Position numbers and translations under genes: made by a program. A stretch of DNA of 46,170 nucleotides. Origin: Deltaproteobacteria bacterium (lineage in GTDB: Bacteria > Desulfobacterota > DSM-4660 > Desulfatiglandales > Desulfatiglandaceae). Under the pieces are notes generated by a model, which was not told where the DNA came from, did not search any database, and worked only from the letters and a program-made list of their open reading frames with translations. The stretch covers positions 1 to 46,170 of the forward strand of contig JAFDIS010000018.1 of the NCBI GenBank assembly GCA_019307945.1. Reading direction: 5' to 3'. This document shows positions 8,431 to 16,531 of the stretch, in pieces. Positions within the stretch are counted from its first letter, which is position 1, and the number at the start of each line of letters is the position of its first letter.

Positions 8431-8992
8431 ATGAAAAGGCGTTTTTATGCATTGAACATCGGGAATAAATTGCGTTCCCTGTGTCGGCACACCGAAAGCG
8501 AAGGGATCATCCTTCGCCTCTGGGACGAAGTACACGCCTACCCTCCGGAGCTCAATCAAAGGATAAACTCCTTGCAAGATCCCGAGGTTTCAGACCGCGT
8601 GGCGGATTGGAACCGGAAGCAGGGAGCCGCAGTCCGAAAAATCCAGATGTCCTCAGGGGAATTACTGCTTATTCGCCCATTGAATCCACCGGACGACCGC
8701 ACCCTTGCCTACCTGGCGCGCCAACTGGAAGAGGACCTCGAATCATTCCGAACAGATCGTGCTGGAACCTTTCCTGAAAGGGCTGTGCGAGCAAGCGCGC
8801 CGCTCCATGGCGGGGCGACAGGTCGACCTTGTTCTCCTTGCTACACCGGACGTCCGTGTGCGAATGGACCAGGAGGTCCTGCAAAAGGTAGTGGCGGGTC
8901 TCATAAAGAACGCCGTGGAAAACACGCCTGACGGAGGCACGATTGAAGTGCGTGCCGCCCGCCAGGATGAAAATGAAAATTTATCACCTTAA
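8431..8992 (+). pseudogene. Truncated, frameshifted histidine kinase remnant
   Basis: The first frame from ATG 8431 gives about 105 sensible residues up to LARQLEEDLESF (near 8745), then turns into low-quality sequence. A second frame takes over in the same area with SEQIVLEPFLKGLCEQARRS and continues to stop 8990-8992. That half holds a histidine kinase ATPase N-box region, LQKVVAGLIKNAVENTPDGG. The ATPase domain then stops before any G-box, and no recognisable H-box lies upstream. Two lesions are therefore visible: one frameshift and loss of the C-terminus. It lies directly after the intact hybrid kinase but is not similar enough by eye to be a simple duplicate. A sequencing error could explain the frameshift but not the missing G-boxes. 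Confidence 0.65.
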
Positions 8993-8998
8993 TTTTAT

Positions 8999-9020
8999 GC
9001 TGAGCATCGACAAGCTCAGC
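8999..9020. repeat. Perfect 7-bp inverted repeat at the end of the kinase remnant
   Basis: GCTGAGC (8999-9005) and GCTCAGC (9014-9020) are perfectly complementary with an 8-base loop. The hairpin sits 7 bases after the stop of the truncated kinase and 43 bases before the lipoprotein start. There is no T tract, so it is not a standard terminator. It may mark the junction of the deletion that removed the kinase C-terminus. Confidence 0.6.
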
Positions 9021-9062
9021 AGTCTTTCAACAGCATGTTTAAGCAAGCAAAAGGGTAAGAAT

Positions 9063-9752
9063 ATGATCCAGTCGGACGGACGAGAGGGGAGAGAATACCT
9101 GCGGTTTACCTGCGTGGCGGTCTCCTTCCTGCTCTGCCTCCTGGTAGGCATGACCTCATGCGGACAAACTGATAACGAGAGTACTCCCCAGGCACAAAAG
9201 AAGGCGGCCGGGGCACGATCGGTCGAGGAGCAGCCGAGGCAGGTCGACGCACCCCCCGCCCAATCCAAAACCCGGCCCTCGTCGCAATCCCCGGCCACGA
9301 AGACCGTCATCTTGAACCCTTCCATGGACAAGAACAAACCCGGGGCCCTGCGCATCCAGGGGCTTTATCTCGGCATGCCCATCAGCGATGCCAAGCGTGT
9401 GCTGGAGGAGATGCTGGGACGCAAGCTGGCCATCCGTGAAAGCACTGGAGATCGTCCTTACAGTATCTGGGACCCCAAGGGGGACACGGGCGTGGAGGCC
9501 GACGGCAGGGGCCGTGTACAAATGATCCGCATTGCGCCCTCTCTGGCCAACAAGCTTTTCAAAGCCTACAGGCTCACGGGCTACCAGTTCAAGGAGCACT
9601 TTGCACGCATCTACGGCCTCGGGAAGATGAAGCCTTTCGAAAAAAGAGTACAAAACATTCGTTTCCCGGGGTGGCGGATTCGGATCGGGGGTAGAGATCA
9701 ACTGACCATATATCAAATCAAGATGGTGGAATTGAAACGCGCTGCTTCCTAA
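9063..9752 (+). CDS. Putative lipoprotein of unknown function
   Basis: This 229-residue protein starts at ATG 9063; the frame is open further upstream, but that part overlaps the kinase remnant. Residues 14-32 form a hydrophobic signal segment ending MTSC, giving a probable acylated Cys33. The lipobox is imperfect and the n-region is longer than usual. Residues 36-105 are a proline/glutamine/lysine-rich linker, typical of a tether across the periplasm. The C-terminal domain (106-229) begins ALRIQGLYLGMPISDAKRVL, a pattern recalling small periplasmic SmpA/DUF-type folds, but I cannot assign a family. It stands between a decayed kinase and a small hypothetical gene. Confidence 0.7.
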   Translation: MIQSDGREGREYLRFTCVAVSFLLCLLVGMTSCGQTDNESTPQAQKKAAGARSVEEQPRQVDAPPAQSKTRPSSQSPATKTVILNPSMDKNKPGALRIQGLYLGMPISDAKRVLEEMLGRKLAIRESTGDRPYSIWDPKGDTGVEADGRGRVQMIRIAPSLANKLFKAYRLTGYQFKEHFARIYGLGKMKPFEKRVQNIRFPGWRIRIGGRDQLTIYQIKMVELKRAAS

Positions 9753-9873
9753 GCTTTCGAAAAGGACCCCTTACGAGAAAACCCCGGGCCCAAGCAAAGG
9801 AAATCGTTCTCACCGCTCTCTTGACGCCAGGGCACCTGAGACAAGGAGCAGCGCAGGGACGTGGAGTCTGGTT

Positions 9874-10158
9874 GTGAGCAAGGAAACCCTTCTGGGCCTC
9901 CTCGAGGAACAGGCGGATCACCTTGGAATCAAGCTGCGGTATGAAAGGCTGGAGGCCGCCGGACCCATGAGCCCGGGCGGCCTGTGCAGACTCCGGGGTG
10001 AATGGGTCCTTTTTCTGAACCCGGCCGCCCCCGTGAGCCGGCGAATCCTCCTTCTGGTCCAAGCGCTCAAAAAATTCGATCTTACAGGAGTCTACCTCAA
10101 GCCGGCCGTCAGGGAGATATTGGAAAACCCTGCCCTGCTCGACTCTTCCACTCCATGA
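9874..10158 (+). CDS. Small hypothetical protein, 94 residues
   Basis: The start is GTG 9874, preceded by GGAG about 8 bases upstream. The protein is a compact soluble chain: LLEEQADHLGIKLRYERL, then a GGLCRLRGEWVLFLNP strand-turn block, then RRILLLVQALKKFDLTGVYL. The pattern looks like a conserved family seen in Desulfobacterota, but I cannot name it or give a function. No signal peptide, membrane helix or metal motif is visible. It is followed by the palindromes and terminator at 10244-10320. Confidence 0.65.
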   Translation: MSKETLLGLLEEQADHLGIKLRYERLEAAGPMSPGGLCRLRGEWVLFLNPAAPVSRRILLLVQALKKFDLTGVYLKPAVREILENPALLDSSTP

Positions 10159-10207
10159 GGCGCCCCACCCCCTGGAACCCTCTCCGGACCCACAGCGCCA
10201 TCCTGCC

Positions 10208-10235
10208 TTGAAAATGGATGAATCGTCCTTATGTT
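10208..10235 (+). promoter_or_regulatory. Candidate promoter for a small RNA
   Basis: TTGAAA (10208-10213) and TATGTT (10230-10235) are separated by 16 bases. The expected transcription start near 10242 coincides with the base of the first palindrome, and an intrinsic terminator follows at 10290-10320. Each box matches 4 or 5 of 6 consensus bases. Confidence 0.4.
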
Positions 10236-10241
10236 TAAGAC

Positions 10242-10320
10242 ACGGTTGGTACCAACCTCGGTCGTTTCGACCTCCTTATTAACCCTTGCCCCCCCGGGCC
10301 CCCCCGCCCGGGGGGTTTTT
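10242..10320 (+). ncRNA. Possible small structured RNA (three hairpins)
   Basis: The interval holds three successive hairpins. First is a perfect 14-base palindrome GGTTGGTACCAACC (10244-10257, GUAC loop as RNA). Two bases later comes GGTCGTTTCGACC (10260-10272, 5-bp stem). Last is the very GC-rich terminator stem at 10290-10315 followed by five T. A candidate promoter is placed so that transcription would begin at the first stem, giving a product of about 80 bases. No protein gene follows on the plus strand for 1.4 kb, so it is not an obvious leader. The alternative reading is a DNA operator (palindrome) plus the terminator of the gene ending at 10158. Confidence 0.4.
10290..10320 (+). terminator. 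Rho-independent terminator
   Basis: CCCCCCGGGC (10290-10299) pairs perfectly with GCCCGGGGGG (10306-10315) across a six-C loop, and TTTTT follows. The T tract is on the plus strand, so it ends transcription from the left. The minus-strand permease gene ends 16 bases further on. Confidence 0.85.
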
Positions 10321-10335
10321 CTATCCCGGTCCACC

Positions 10336-10836
10336 CTATCTCATCCCCGGGAAGAGCGCCTGTGCAAGGATGCCCGAAAGCGGCGGAAAGACCAGCGTGG
10401 CGGCCAGCCTGGCGAAGGTCAGCTTCCATCCCAGGATCCCCACCTCCATGGGAAGCCTGCTGACCGCCCAGAGGGACCATCCGGTCAAGAACGCCACCAT
10501 GGTCCCCATTCCGGCTCCGGCCCGAAGAAGACCAGCGGCAATGGGAAGGCTCACGAAGGGACCACCGGGACAAAGTCCGCCTGCCAAGGAACCCACCATG
10601 ATCCCGCGTAGCCCTGAGGCCTCACCCACCCACCGGGCAATGGTCTCCTGGGGCAACATCACCTGGACCATGCCCGCGATGATGAACGCAAAAATCAGGA
10701 GGGGCAAAATCTCCACCAGCATTCCAAAACCCGCACAAAGACCCGCCAGATGTACCCCGCCTCCCTTTTGATAGCCCATGGCCAACAGGGACAGGGCCAC
10801 TCCACCCATGATGAAAGTGGGAACCCACATTTTCAC
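10336..10836 (-). CDS. Half-size permease (ArsP/YraQ-like, DUF318 type)
   Basis: This 166-residue inner-membrane protein has about five hydrophobic segments. The conserved loop GGLCPGGPFVSLPIAAGLL is typical of the permease family that includes ArsP and YraQ, where full-length members run about 300-350 residues in two similar halves. Only one half is present here, so it probably works as a dimer or with a partner. The substrate is unknown. The start is GTG 10836, set by AAGGAG seven bases upstream; ATG 10830 is the alternative. No arsenic or metal regulator is adjacent. Confidence 0.7.
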   Translation of the reverse strand: MKMWVPTFIMGGVALSLLAMGYQKGGGVHLAGLCAGFGMLVEILPLLIFAFIIAGMVQVMLPQETIARWVGEASGLRGIMVGSLAGGLCPGGPFVSLPIAAGLLRAGAGMGTMVAFLTGWSLWAVSRLPMEVGILGWKLTFARLAATLVFPPLSGILAQALFPGMR

Positions 10837-10905
10837 TTATGTTCTCCTTTCAGTCCCCCGTACGTTTCCCTCCGGGACTCGCCCGTGCTCGCGGCCCTCT
10901 TTCCC

Positions 10906-11586
10906 CTAAAAAAATCGCAACAGATCCTCCGGCCGTTCCAGGAGTCCATGCGCGCCGCTCCGCATCAGTTCCTCCCTCGTGCGAAAGCCCCATAGAGCTC
11001 CCACAGGCACCATGCCCGCTGCGCGTGCAGTTTCCATGTCAACGGAACTGTCCCCCAGGTAGACGAACGCTTCCGGCCGAATCCCCAGCTTTCGCGCCAC
11101 CTCCAGAGCGCCCGCGGGATCCGGTTTTCGGGGAACCCCTTCCCGCTCTCCCAGAACGGCGGCAAAAGCCCATTTGCCCAGGAATTCCTCCACGCACCGT
11201 GAGGTGAAATCATGGGGCTTGTTGGAGAGAACGGCCATGGGGATCCGGCGGGCGCTCAGCGCATCCAGCAACTCCGCCACCCCGGGATAGGGTTTGGAGT
11301 TCTCCTTCCAGTGCTTACGATACTCCAGGCGAAATTCCTCCACCATTCGAGAGACCGACTCAGGGTCTCGCCTCGACTCCGGCAGAGCCCTGCGAACAAG
11401 CATATGCACCCCGTCGCCCACGAACGTCCGGTAGGCATTTATGTCGTGCGGAGGCATTCCGTTCCTCTCAAGGACCCTGTTTACCGCATTCCCCAGGTCC
11501 TGAAGGGTGTCCAGTAGGGTCCCGTCCAGGTCGAACAGGACGGCGGAAAATGTCACCGAATTTGATCCGGATCGGTTTCCAACCAA
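10906..11586 (-). CDS. gph: Phosphoglycolate phosphatase-like HAD hydrolase
   Basis: This 226-residue HAD-superfamily phosphatase has all four motifs: DLDGT at 19-23 (nucleophile Asp19, acid Asp21), the SNK block in MAVLSNKPHDF, the lysine of PRKPDP, and GDSSVDMETARAAGM as motif IV. The helical cap and overall length fit Gph, which removes 2-phosphoglycolate. Related HADs with other substrates cannot be excluded. The longer frame begins at GTG 11625 without a ribosome site. TTG 11586 follows GAGGAGGA at eight bases, so I chose it. It is divergent from the thymidylate synthase gene. Confidence 0.82.
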   Translation of the reverse strand: MVGNRSGSNSVTFSAVLFDLDGTLLDTLQDLGNAVNRVLERNGMPPHDINAYRTFVGDGVHMLVRRALPESRRDPESVSRMVEEFRLEYRKHWKENSKPYPGVAELLDALSARRIPMAVLSNKPHDFTSRCVEEFLGKWAFAAVLGEREGVPRKPDPAGALEVARKLGIRPEAFVYLGDSSVDMETARAAGMVPVGALWGFRTREELMRSGAHGLLERPEDLLRFF

Positions 11587-11689
11587 CTTGCATTCCTCCT
11601 CTGAAAATGGAAAAGGCCCAACCACGAGCGCCGTGCGCTTTCACCCTCCGCCTGCCACGCCCGGGGGCGACGCCACTATACCTTTGCCG

Positions 11690-11718
11690 TTGACAAAAGT
11701 CACCCGTCGCTGCAGAAT
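11690..11718 (+). promoter_or_regulatory. Candidate sigma70 promoter for thymidylate synthase-rlmN
   Basis: A perfect TTGACA (11690-11695) and CAGAAT (11713-11718, 4 of 6) are separated by 17 bases. It lies 72 bases before the ATG at 11790. Confidence 0.5.
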
Positions 11719-11789
11719 GCATCTGTTTCCAGGATGAGATTAGACAACGAATCCACTTGATATTACATCAAAAAACAGAGGGGCATTTT

Positions 11790-12473
11790 ATGAGGGTCGA
11801 GTTCTTGGAGGCAAGGGATCTGCCCGATGCGTGGTTTCAGTGCGTGTACCGCCTTCTGGAAACGGGTCACGAATATACCATCGATCGGGGAAGCTACGAA
11901 GGACAAAAACGCCTTGAATTCGACTATGTCACGATTCACGTAAGATACCCCGGCACCCGGCCTCTCATCCCCGACATCCCGCCGTCACTGGGCATTCCCA
12001 ACCCCGTGGCCGAAGGCTATATCGAGGAGTACCTTCCCTATCTCATGACCTCCGTCAAGCAACCGGGCGAGGACTATACCTACGGCTCGTACCTGGAGGG
12101 GCAGATAGCCGAAGTGATTCGGATGTACAGGGAGGACGGTTACGGCACCAACCAGGCCTATATGACGGTGGGAGACCCTGACGCAATATTCTTGAGCGAT
12201 CCCCCCTGCCTGCGGGGGATCGACACGCGGATCCGGGACAACAGGCTCCATTTCATGGTCTATTTCCGTTCGTGGGATCTGTGGAACGGATTTCCCGCCA
12301 ACCTCGGGGCCATTCAACTGCTCAAAGAGTACATGGCCGGAGAAATCGGCGTGGAGGACGGGGAAATCATAGCGGCCAGCAAGGGCCTTCATCTTTATGA
12401 CTACGTCTGGGAACTGGCCAAACTGCGTACCATGCGTGAAAATCCTGCGGCGTTGGCCGGTGAGGGGCGGTAG
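11790..12473 (+). CDS. thyA: Thymidylate synthase, archaeal-type ThyA family
   Basis: This 227-residue protein would methylate dUMP to dTMP using methylenetetrahydrofolate. The expected catalytic cysteine is Cys140 in SDPPCLRGIDTRI. The ThyA-like dUMP-binding block is RSWDLWNGFPANLG (160-173) and the later conserved GLHLYDY is at 199-205. Proteins of this size and pattern resemble the methanogen-type thymidylate synthases rather than the E. coli enzyme of about 264 residues. The start ATG 11790 is supported by AGAGGGG nine bases upstream. An earlier TTG at 11757 has no such support. It lies 5 bases before rlmN, so the two are probably co-transcribed. Confidence 0.78.
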   Translation: MRVEFLEARDLPDAWFQCVYRLLETGHEYTIDRGSYEGQKRLEFDYVTIHVRYPGTRPLIPDIPPSLGIPNPVAEGYIEEYLPYLMTSVKQPGEDYTYGSYLEGQIAEVIRMYREDGYGTNQAYMTVGDPDAIFLSDPPCLRGIDTRIRDNRLHFMVYFRSWDLWNGFPANLGAIQLLKEYMAGEIGVEDGEIIAASKGLHLYDYVWELAKLRTMRENPAALAGEGR

Positions 12474-12478
12474 CGAGG

Positions 12479-13516
12479 ATGAAGGTTGAACTGAAGGGAC
12501 TGGACGCCCTTGAGACAGCCCAGTGGGCCGAAAGCTTGGGGCTTGAGCCCTACCGGGGCGGACAGATCCGAAAATGGCTCTTCAAACGCCTCGCCCGTTC
12601 CTTCGATGAAATGACCGACCTTCCTCTCTCACTCAGAAAAACCCTGGCCGATCGTGCCCCTCTGAACCACCTTGAAACGGCCAAGGTACTCTCGTCACGT
12701 GACGGCACGAAGAAATTCCTCTTCCGGCTCCACGACGGCCCGGGGATCGAATCGGTCCTCATCCCCGAAAAGGACCACTTTACTCTTTGCATATCCTCCC
12801 AGGCGGGCTGCGCCATGGGATGCCGGTTCTGCCTCACGGCGAAACAGGGCCTAAAGCGAAATCTCTCCCCCGGGGAGATCGTGGACCAGGTGCTGGAAGT
12901 CAAGAGAAGCATGGAACGGCCCGAACGTCTCACCAACATCGTGCTCATGGGAATGGGGGAACCACTGGCCAACTATGAGGCCGTGGTCCGGGCCCTCAGA
13001 AACCTCGTGGCGGATGACGGGTTGAACTTTTCCCACCGCAAGGTCACCCTTTCCACTTCCGGACTGGTCCCGGCGATGGAGCGTCTGGGAAGGGACCTGG
13101 AGGTAAACCTGGCCGTTTCCCTCAATGCGGCGGACGACGACACTCGAAGCATGCTCATGCCCGTGAATCGCAAATACCCGCTAGGTGACCTCATGGCTGC
13201 GTGCAGACGCTATCCATTGCCTCACCGCAAGATGATCACCTTCGAGTACGTGCTCATAGGCGGGGTCAACGACAGTGCCGAAGACGCGCGCAAGACCGCG
13301 GCCCTGCTCTCCGGAATCCGGGCCAAGGTGAACCTTATTCCCTTCAACCCCCACCCGGGCTCCACCATGGCCCCCCCGTCGGAGCACAGAGTGCTGGCCT
13401 TCCAGGAGGTGTTGCTGGAGAGAAACATCACCGCCATCATCCGTAAGAGCAAAGGCCGGGACATCGCCGCCGCATGCGGTCAACTCAGCGGAACCCAGGA
13501 CCCTGCCGCCGGTTGA
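12479..13516 (+). CDS. rlmN: 23S rRNA A2503 / tRNA A37 C2-methyltransferase RlmN
   Basis: This 345-residue radical-SAM enzyme methylates adenosine 2503 of 23S rRNA and, in the family, A37 of some tRNAs. The [4Fe-4S]/SAM motif is CAMGCRFC (Cys111, 115, 118). The second essential cysteine is Cys333 in DIAAACGQLSG. Other family blocks are VLIPEKDHFTLCISSQAGC, LMGMGEPLANY, and NLIPFNPHPGS near the C-terminus. The presence of Cys333 argues for RlmN. Length is normal. A GAGG lies immediately before ATG 12479, which is close, and the gene follows thymidylate synthase by 5 bases. Confidence 0.95.
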   Translation: MKVELKGLDALETAQWAESLGLEPYRGGQIRKWLFKRLARSFDEMTDLPLSLRKTLADRAPLNHLETAKVLSSRDGTKKFLFRLHDGPGIESVLIPEKDHFTLCISSQAGCAMGCRFCLTAKQGLKRNLSPGEIVDQVLEVKRSMERPERLTNIVLMGMGEPLANYEAVVRALRNLVADDGLNFSHRKVTLSTSGLVPAMERLGRDLEVNLAVSLNAADDDTRSMLMPVNRKYPLGDLMAACRRYPLPHRKMITFEYVLIGGVNDSAEDARKTAALLSGIRAKVNLIPFNPHPGSTMAPPSEHRVLAFQEVLLERNITAIIRKSKGRDIAAACGQLSGTQDPAAG

Positions 13517-13911
13517 GACGGCCGGCGGATCACCGCAAGACGTATCCTTTTGCTGTTGCCTGCGAACCGATTTCATGGCAAAATATAAAGTTTAATACAT
13601 ATTCGAAATCACGGTCGAGACGAATCCACACGGCCTTCATGACCGGGGACAAGGTAACGTACCGACTGGCCGGGCCGCCTCGGAATAGACGGACAAAGGG
13701 GAGCCTCACGGGCAAGCCCCGGGCTTTGTGAGGGCCGGGTGAAAATCGTATTTCCGATATTTCGTCTTCGATTTTACAGGATCTGCCGTGTTGCCTGCCG
13801 GTGCGTGCCCGCGCCCGTCTGGATGCGCACAGGGGCAGGGGCAGGCAGATCTCCAGCAAACTTCGGAAATCGCTCAATTCGAGTCTTAATCGCACAGGGA
13901 GACCGACGGGT
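13517..13911 (+). other. Structured non-coding leader between rlmN and hisI
   Basis: No gene is seen in these 395 bases, but several inverted repeats are. CCGCCGG (13506-13512) pairs with CCGGCGG (13522-13528) across the rlmN stop. CCTCAC (13704-13709) pairs with GTGAGG (13728-13733) around an inner AAGCC/GGCTT stem. AAAATCG (13742-13748) pairs with CGATTTT (13769-13775). TGCCTGCC (13792-13799) pairs with GGCAGGCA (13840-13847), enclosing GTGCG/CGCAC. None matches a riboswitch class I know, and there is no run of histidine codons of the classic his leader type. A TATAAA (13584-13589) could be a -10 box but lacks a convincing -35. Confidence 0.5.
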
Positions 13912-14292
13912 ATGATCGAACTGGCATTTTCCAAGGGCGGCGGGCTCCTGCCGGCGGTGGTGCAGGATGCTGCCACCGGCAGGGTGCTCATGGTCGCCTA
14001 CATCAACCAGGAGGCCTGGGAAAAGACCCTGGAAACAGGAGAGGCCCATTACTGGAGCCGATCGCGCAATGAGCTCTGGCACAAGGGCGGAACTTCGGGT
14101 CATGTCCAGAAGATCAGGGAGATCCTGGTGGATTGTGACAATGATACCGTGCTGTTCCGGGTGGAGCAGGTAGGCGGAGCGGCCTGCCATACCGGGTATG
14201 AAAGCTGTTTCTATCGCCGCGTGGATGCCCGTGGTGAGGCAACCGTCACGGGCCGGAAGGTGTTCGATCCCAGGAAGGTATACGGATCATGA
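13912..14292 (+). CDS. hisI: Phosphoribosyl-AMP cyclohydrolase HisI
   Basis: This 126-residue single-domain enzyme opens the adenine ring of phosphoribosyl-AMP, step three of histidine synthesis. The family metal site DCDND is at 74-78 and the catalytic/zinc cysteines are Cys92 (AACHTGY) and Cys99 (ESCFYR). No HisE pyrophosphohydrolase domain is attached. ATG 13912 follows GGGAG. The stop overlaps the hisG start in the ATGA arrangement, indicating translational coupling. The rest of the his operon is not in this window. Confidence 0.95.
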   Translation: MIELAFSKGGGLLPAVVQDAATGRVLMVAYINQEAWEKTLETGEAHYWSRSRNELWHKGGTSGHVQKIREILVDCDNDTVLFRVEQVGGAACHTGYESCFYRRVDARGEATVTGRKVFDPRKVYGS

Positions 14293-15161
14293 AAAAGCTC
14301 AAATTCGGCATCCCCAAAGGGAGCCTTCAAAAAGCCACGGTACACCTCTTCGAAAAATCGGGGTGGAAGATCACGGTCAACTCGCGAAGCTATTTCCCGG
14401 ATGTCAATGACGATACCCTCGAGATCAGTATCTGCAGGGCCCAGGAGATGTCGCGGTACGTAGAAAACGGCACCCTGGATGCGGGCCTCACGGGGCGGGA
14501 CTGGATCGAGGAGAACGAGTCGGACGTCCTGGTGGTGGACGACCTGGTCTATTCCAAGGTAAGCCAGAACCCGGCCCGGTGGGTGCTGGCCGTCCCGTCC
14601 GACTCGGATATCCGATCCCTGGAGGACCTGCAGGGCAAAAAAATCGCTACGGAACTGGTCCAGTTCACCAAGCGGTATTTCTCCGAAAGGAATATCGAGG
14701 TGCAGGTGGAGTTCTCCTGGGGCGCGACGGAGGCCAAGGTGGTCTCCGGCCTTGCGGACGCCATCGTGGAGGTGACCGAAACGGGCAGTACCATCAAGGC
14801 CCACGGGCTGAAAATCATTCACGAACTCATGACCACCAACACCCAGTTGATCGCCAACCGCGAGGCATACGAAGACCCTGCAAAGAGGGCCAAGATCGAC
14901 CAGATCTGCCTCCTTCTCAAGGGCGCCTTATGTGCCGAGGGCATGGTTGGGCTCAAGATGAATGTCCCCACGAAACGAATCGAAGACGTGATGGCCAGGC
15001 TTCCAAGCCTGAACGCGCCCACCGTGGCGGGACTCTACAACGCGAATTGGGTGTCTGTTGAGACGGTGGTGGAGGCCACGGCCGTACGCGATCTGATCCC
15101 CAAGCTCATGGAGGTGGGGGCCGAGGGCATCATCGAGTATCCACTGAATAAGGTAATCTAG
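14289..15161 (+). CDS. hisG: ATP phosphoribosyltransferase HisG, long form
   Basis: This 290-residue enzyme catalyses the first step of histidine synthesis, joining ATP and PRPP. The N-terminus [15 protein letters not shown] and the block [19 protein letters not shown] are typical. The length includes the C-terminal regulatory domain (about 215-290: [20 protein letters not shown]). The long form, which in the family binds histidine for feedback inhibition, therefore does not need HisZ. It overlaps hisI by four bases and is followed 50 bases later by an intrinsic terminator. Confidence 0.95.
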   Translation: MKKLKFGIPKGSLQKATVHLFEKSGWKITVNSRSYFPDVNDDTLEISICRAQEMSRYVENGTLDAGLTGRDWIEENESDVLVVDDLVYSKVSQNPARWVLAVPSDSDIRSLEDLQGKKIATELVQFTKRYFSERNIEVQVEFSWGATEAKVVSGLADAIVEVTETGSTIKAHGLKIIHELMTTNTQLIANREAYEDPAKRAKIDQICLLLKGALCAEGMVGLKMNVPTKRIEDVMARLPSLNAPTVAGLYNANWVSVETVVEATAVRDLIPKLMEVGAEGIIEYPLNKVI

Positions 15162-15210
15162 TGCTCATTGTCGGGGATCGCCCGTAACCGCCCCGGAGAG
15201 CGGCCCAAGG

Positions 15211-15242
15211 GATCCGCCCCCCGGGGGTGCCGGGTCTTTTTC
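15211..15242 (+). terminator. Rho-independent terminator after hisG
   Basis: GATCCG (15211-15216) pairs with CGGGTC (15231-15236), one G-U pair, and extends into a C/G-rich inner stem. TTTTT then TC follow directly. It ends the hisI-hisG transcript before the aminotransferase gene. Confidence 0.75.
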
Positions 15243-15277
15243 TCAAGTGAGTCCGTTGTCAAATGGCTTGAAACGCC

Positions 15278-16456
15278 ATGGAGAAGACACACGTGCTGGA
15301 AAGAATCACGAAAAAAGCGAAAAACATACCGTCTTTCATAGTCATGGACGTGCTGGAAAGGGCCCATGTTCTTGAAAGGGAAGGCAGGGACATCATTCAC
15401 CTGGAAATCGGCGAGCCTGATTTTCCCACTCCTTCCTGCATCTGCGAAGCCGCCGTGGAAGCCATTCATCGCGGGGAGACCCACTATACCCACAGCCTGG
15501 GTCTGCTGGAACTCCGGGAGGCGATCTGCGAGAAGTACCTCGAGTGGTACGGCGTGACGGTGAATCCTGATCGCATCGTGGTGACGAGCGGGACCTCGCC
15601 CGCTCTGTTCATGATTTTTTCGGCATTGCTGGAGGCGGGAGACGAGATAATCCTCTCGGATCCCCATTATCCTTGCTACCCCAACTTCGCGGAGTTCATC
15701 GGCGCAAAGCCCGTATTCGTGGATACCCTCGAGGAGGAAGGCTTTCAGCTTCGGGCCGAAAAGGTTGCGGAAAAAATCGGGCCCCGAACCAGGGCCGTCA
15801 TGATCAACTCCCCTTCCAACCCCACAGGAAATCTCCTGGCGCCCGAGGAAATGGCCCGAATCGCGGACCTGGGTCTCCCGGTGATCTCCGACGAAATCTA
15901 CCATGGGCTGGTCTATGGCCGCAAAGCCCATTCCGCACTGGAATATTCCGATAACGTATTCGTGCTCAACGGCTTCAGTAAACTGTACGCCATGACAGGA
16001 TGGCGGCTGGGCTTTCTGATCGCCCCGGAACCGGCGATACGCCCCCTTCAAAAGGTTCAACAGAACTTTTTCATTTCCGCGGGTAGCATATCCCAGTGGG
16101 CCGGCGTTGCCGCTCTCAAGGAGGCGGAAGAGGACGTGGCGAGGATGAGAGAGACCTATGACGAGCGGCGACGTTACATGATCGGCAGGCTTCGTGAATT
16201 GGGTTTCGGCCTGCCCGTGGAGCCCGCAGGCGCCTTCTACATGCTGGTCAACGCCAAGCATCTTTCACCGAACTCCTACGAGCTTGCCTTCGAGATGCTG
16301 GAAAAGGCGGGCGTCGGCGTAAGCCCCGGCATTGATTTCGGAAAGAACGCCGAAGGGTATCTGCGCTTTTCCTACGCCAATTCCATAGAGAAAATTCGCG
16401 AGGGCCTCGACCGAATCGAGGAATTTCTCACCAACAGGTCAACCGTCATCGGCTGA
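15278..16456 (+). CDS. Class I/II PLP-dependent aminotransferase
   Basis: This 392-residue fold-type I aminotransferase has the PLP lysine Lys235 in NGFSKLYAMTGWRLGF. NPTG (181-184), the SDEIYHGL block with Asp205 and Tyr208, and the C-terminal YLRFSYANSIEKIREGL arginine region complete the fold. It resembles aspartate/alanine-type transaminases (AspC/AlaT-like). Proximity to hisG might suggest histidinol-phosphate aminotransferase, but the sequence looks more like the AAT group and a terminator separates them, so I leave the substrate open. No strong ribosome site precedes ATG 15278. Confidence 0.85.
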   Translation: MEKTHVLERITKKAKNIPSFIVMDVLERAHVLEREGRDIIHLEIGEPDFPTPSCICEAAVEAIHRGETHYTHSLGLLELREAICEKYLEWYGVTVNPDRIVVTSGTSPALFMIFSALLEAGDEIILSDPHYPCYPNFAEFIGAKPVFVDTLEEEGFQLRAEKVAEKIGPRTRAVMINSPSNPTGNLLAPEEMARIADLGLPVISDEIYHGLVYGRKAHSALEYSDNVFVLNGFSKLYAMTGWRLGFLIAPEPAIRPLQKVQQNFFISAGSISQWAGVAALKEAEEDVARMRETYDERRRYMIGRLRELGFGLPVEPAGAFYMLVNAKHLSPNSYELAFEMLEKAGVGVSPGIDFGKNAEGYLRFSYANSIEKIREGLDRIEEFLTNRSTVIG

Positions 16457-16531
16457 GGCCGATAGTCTGCCGCGAGAGGAACGAAGGCCTGAAGGCGAAG
16501 ATTTGCTACCGTTACCGGAGGGGTATGACAA

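Noticed and set aside
10231-10611. Plus-strand leader peptide or protein over the palindromes
   Set aside because: The frame runs straight through the terminator and antisense to the permease. No ribosome binding site precedes it.
13640-13740. tRNA or known riboswitch before hisI
   Set aside because: No T-loop sequence, anticodon arm or conserved riboswitch core that I know of could be matched.
15278-16456. Calling the aminotransferase HisC because it follows hisI-hisG
   Set aside because: An intrinsic terminator separates it from hisG, and its sequence is closer to aspartate/alanine-type aminotransferases by eye.
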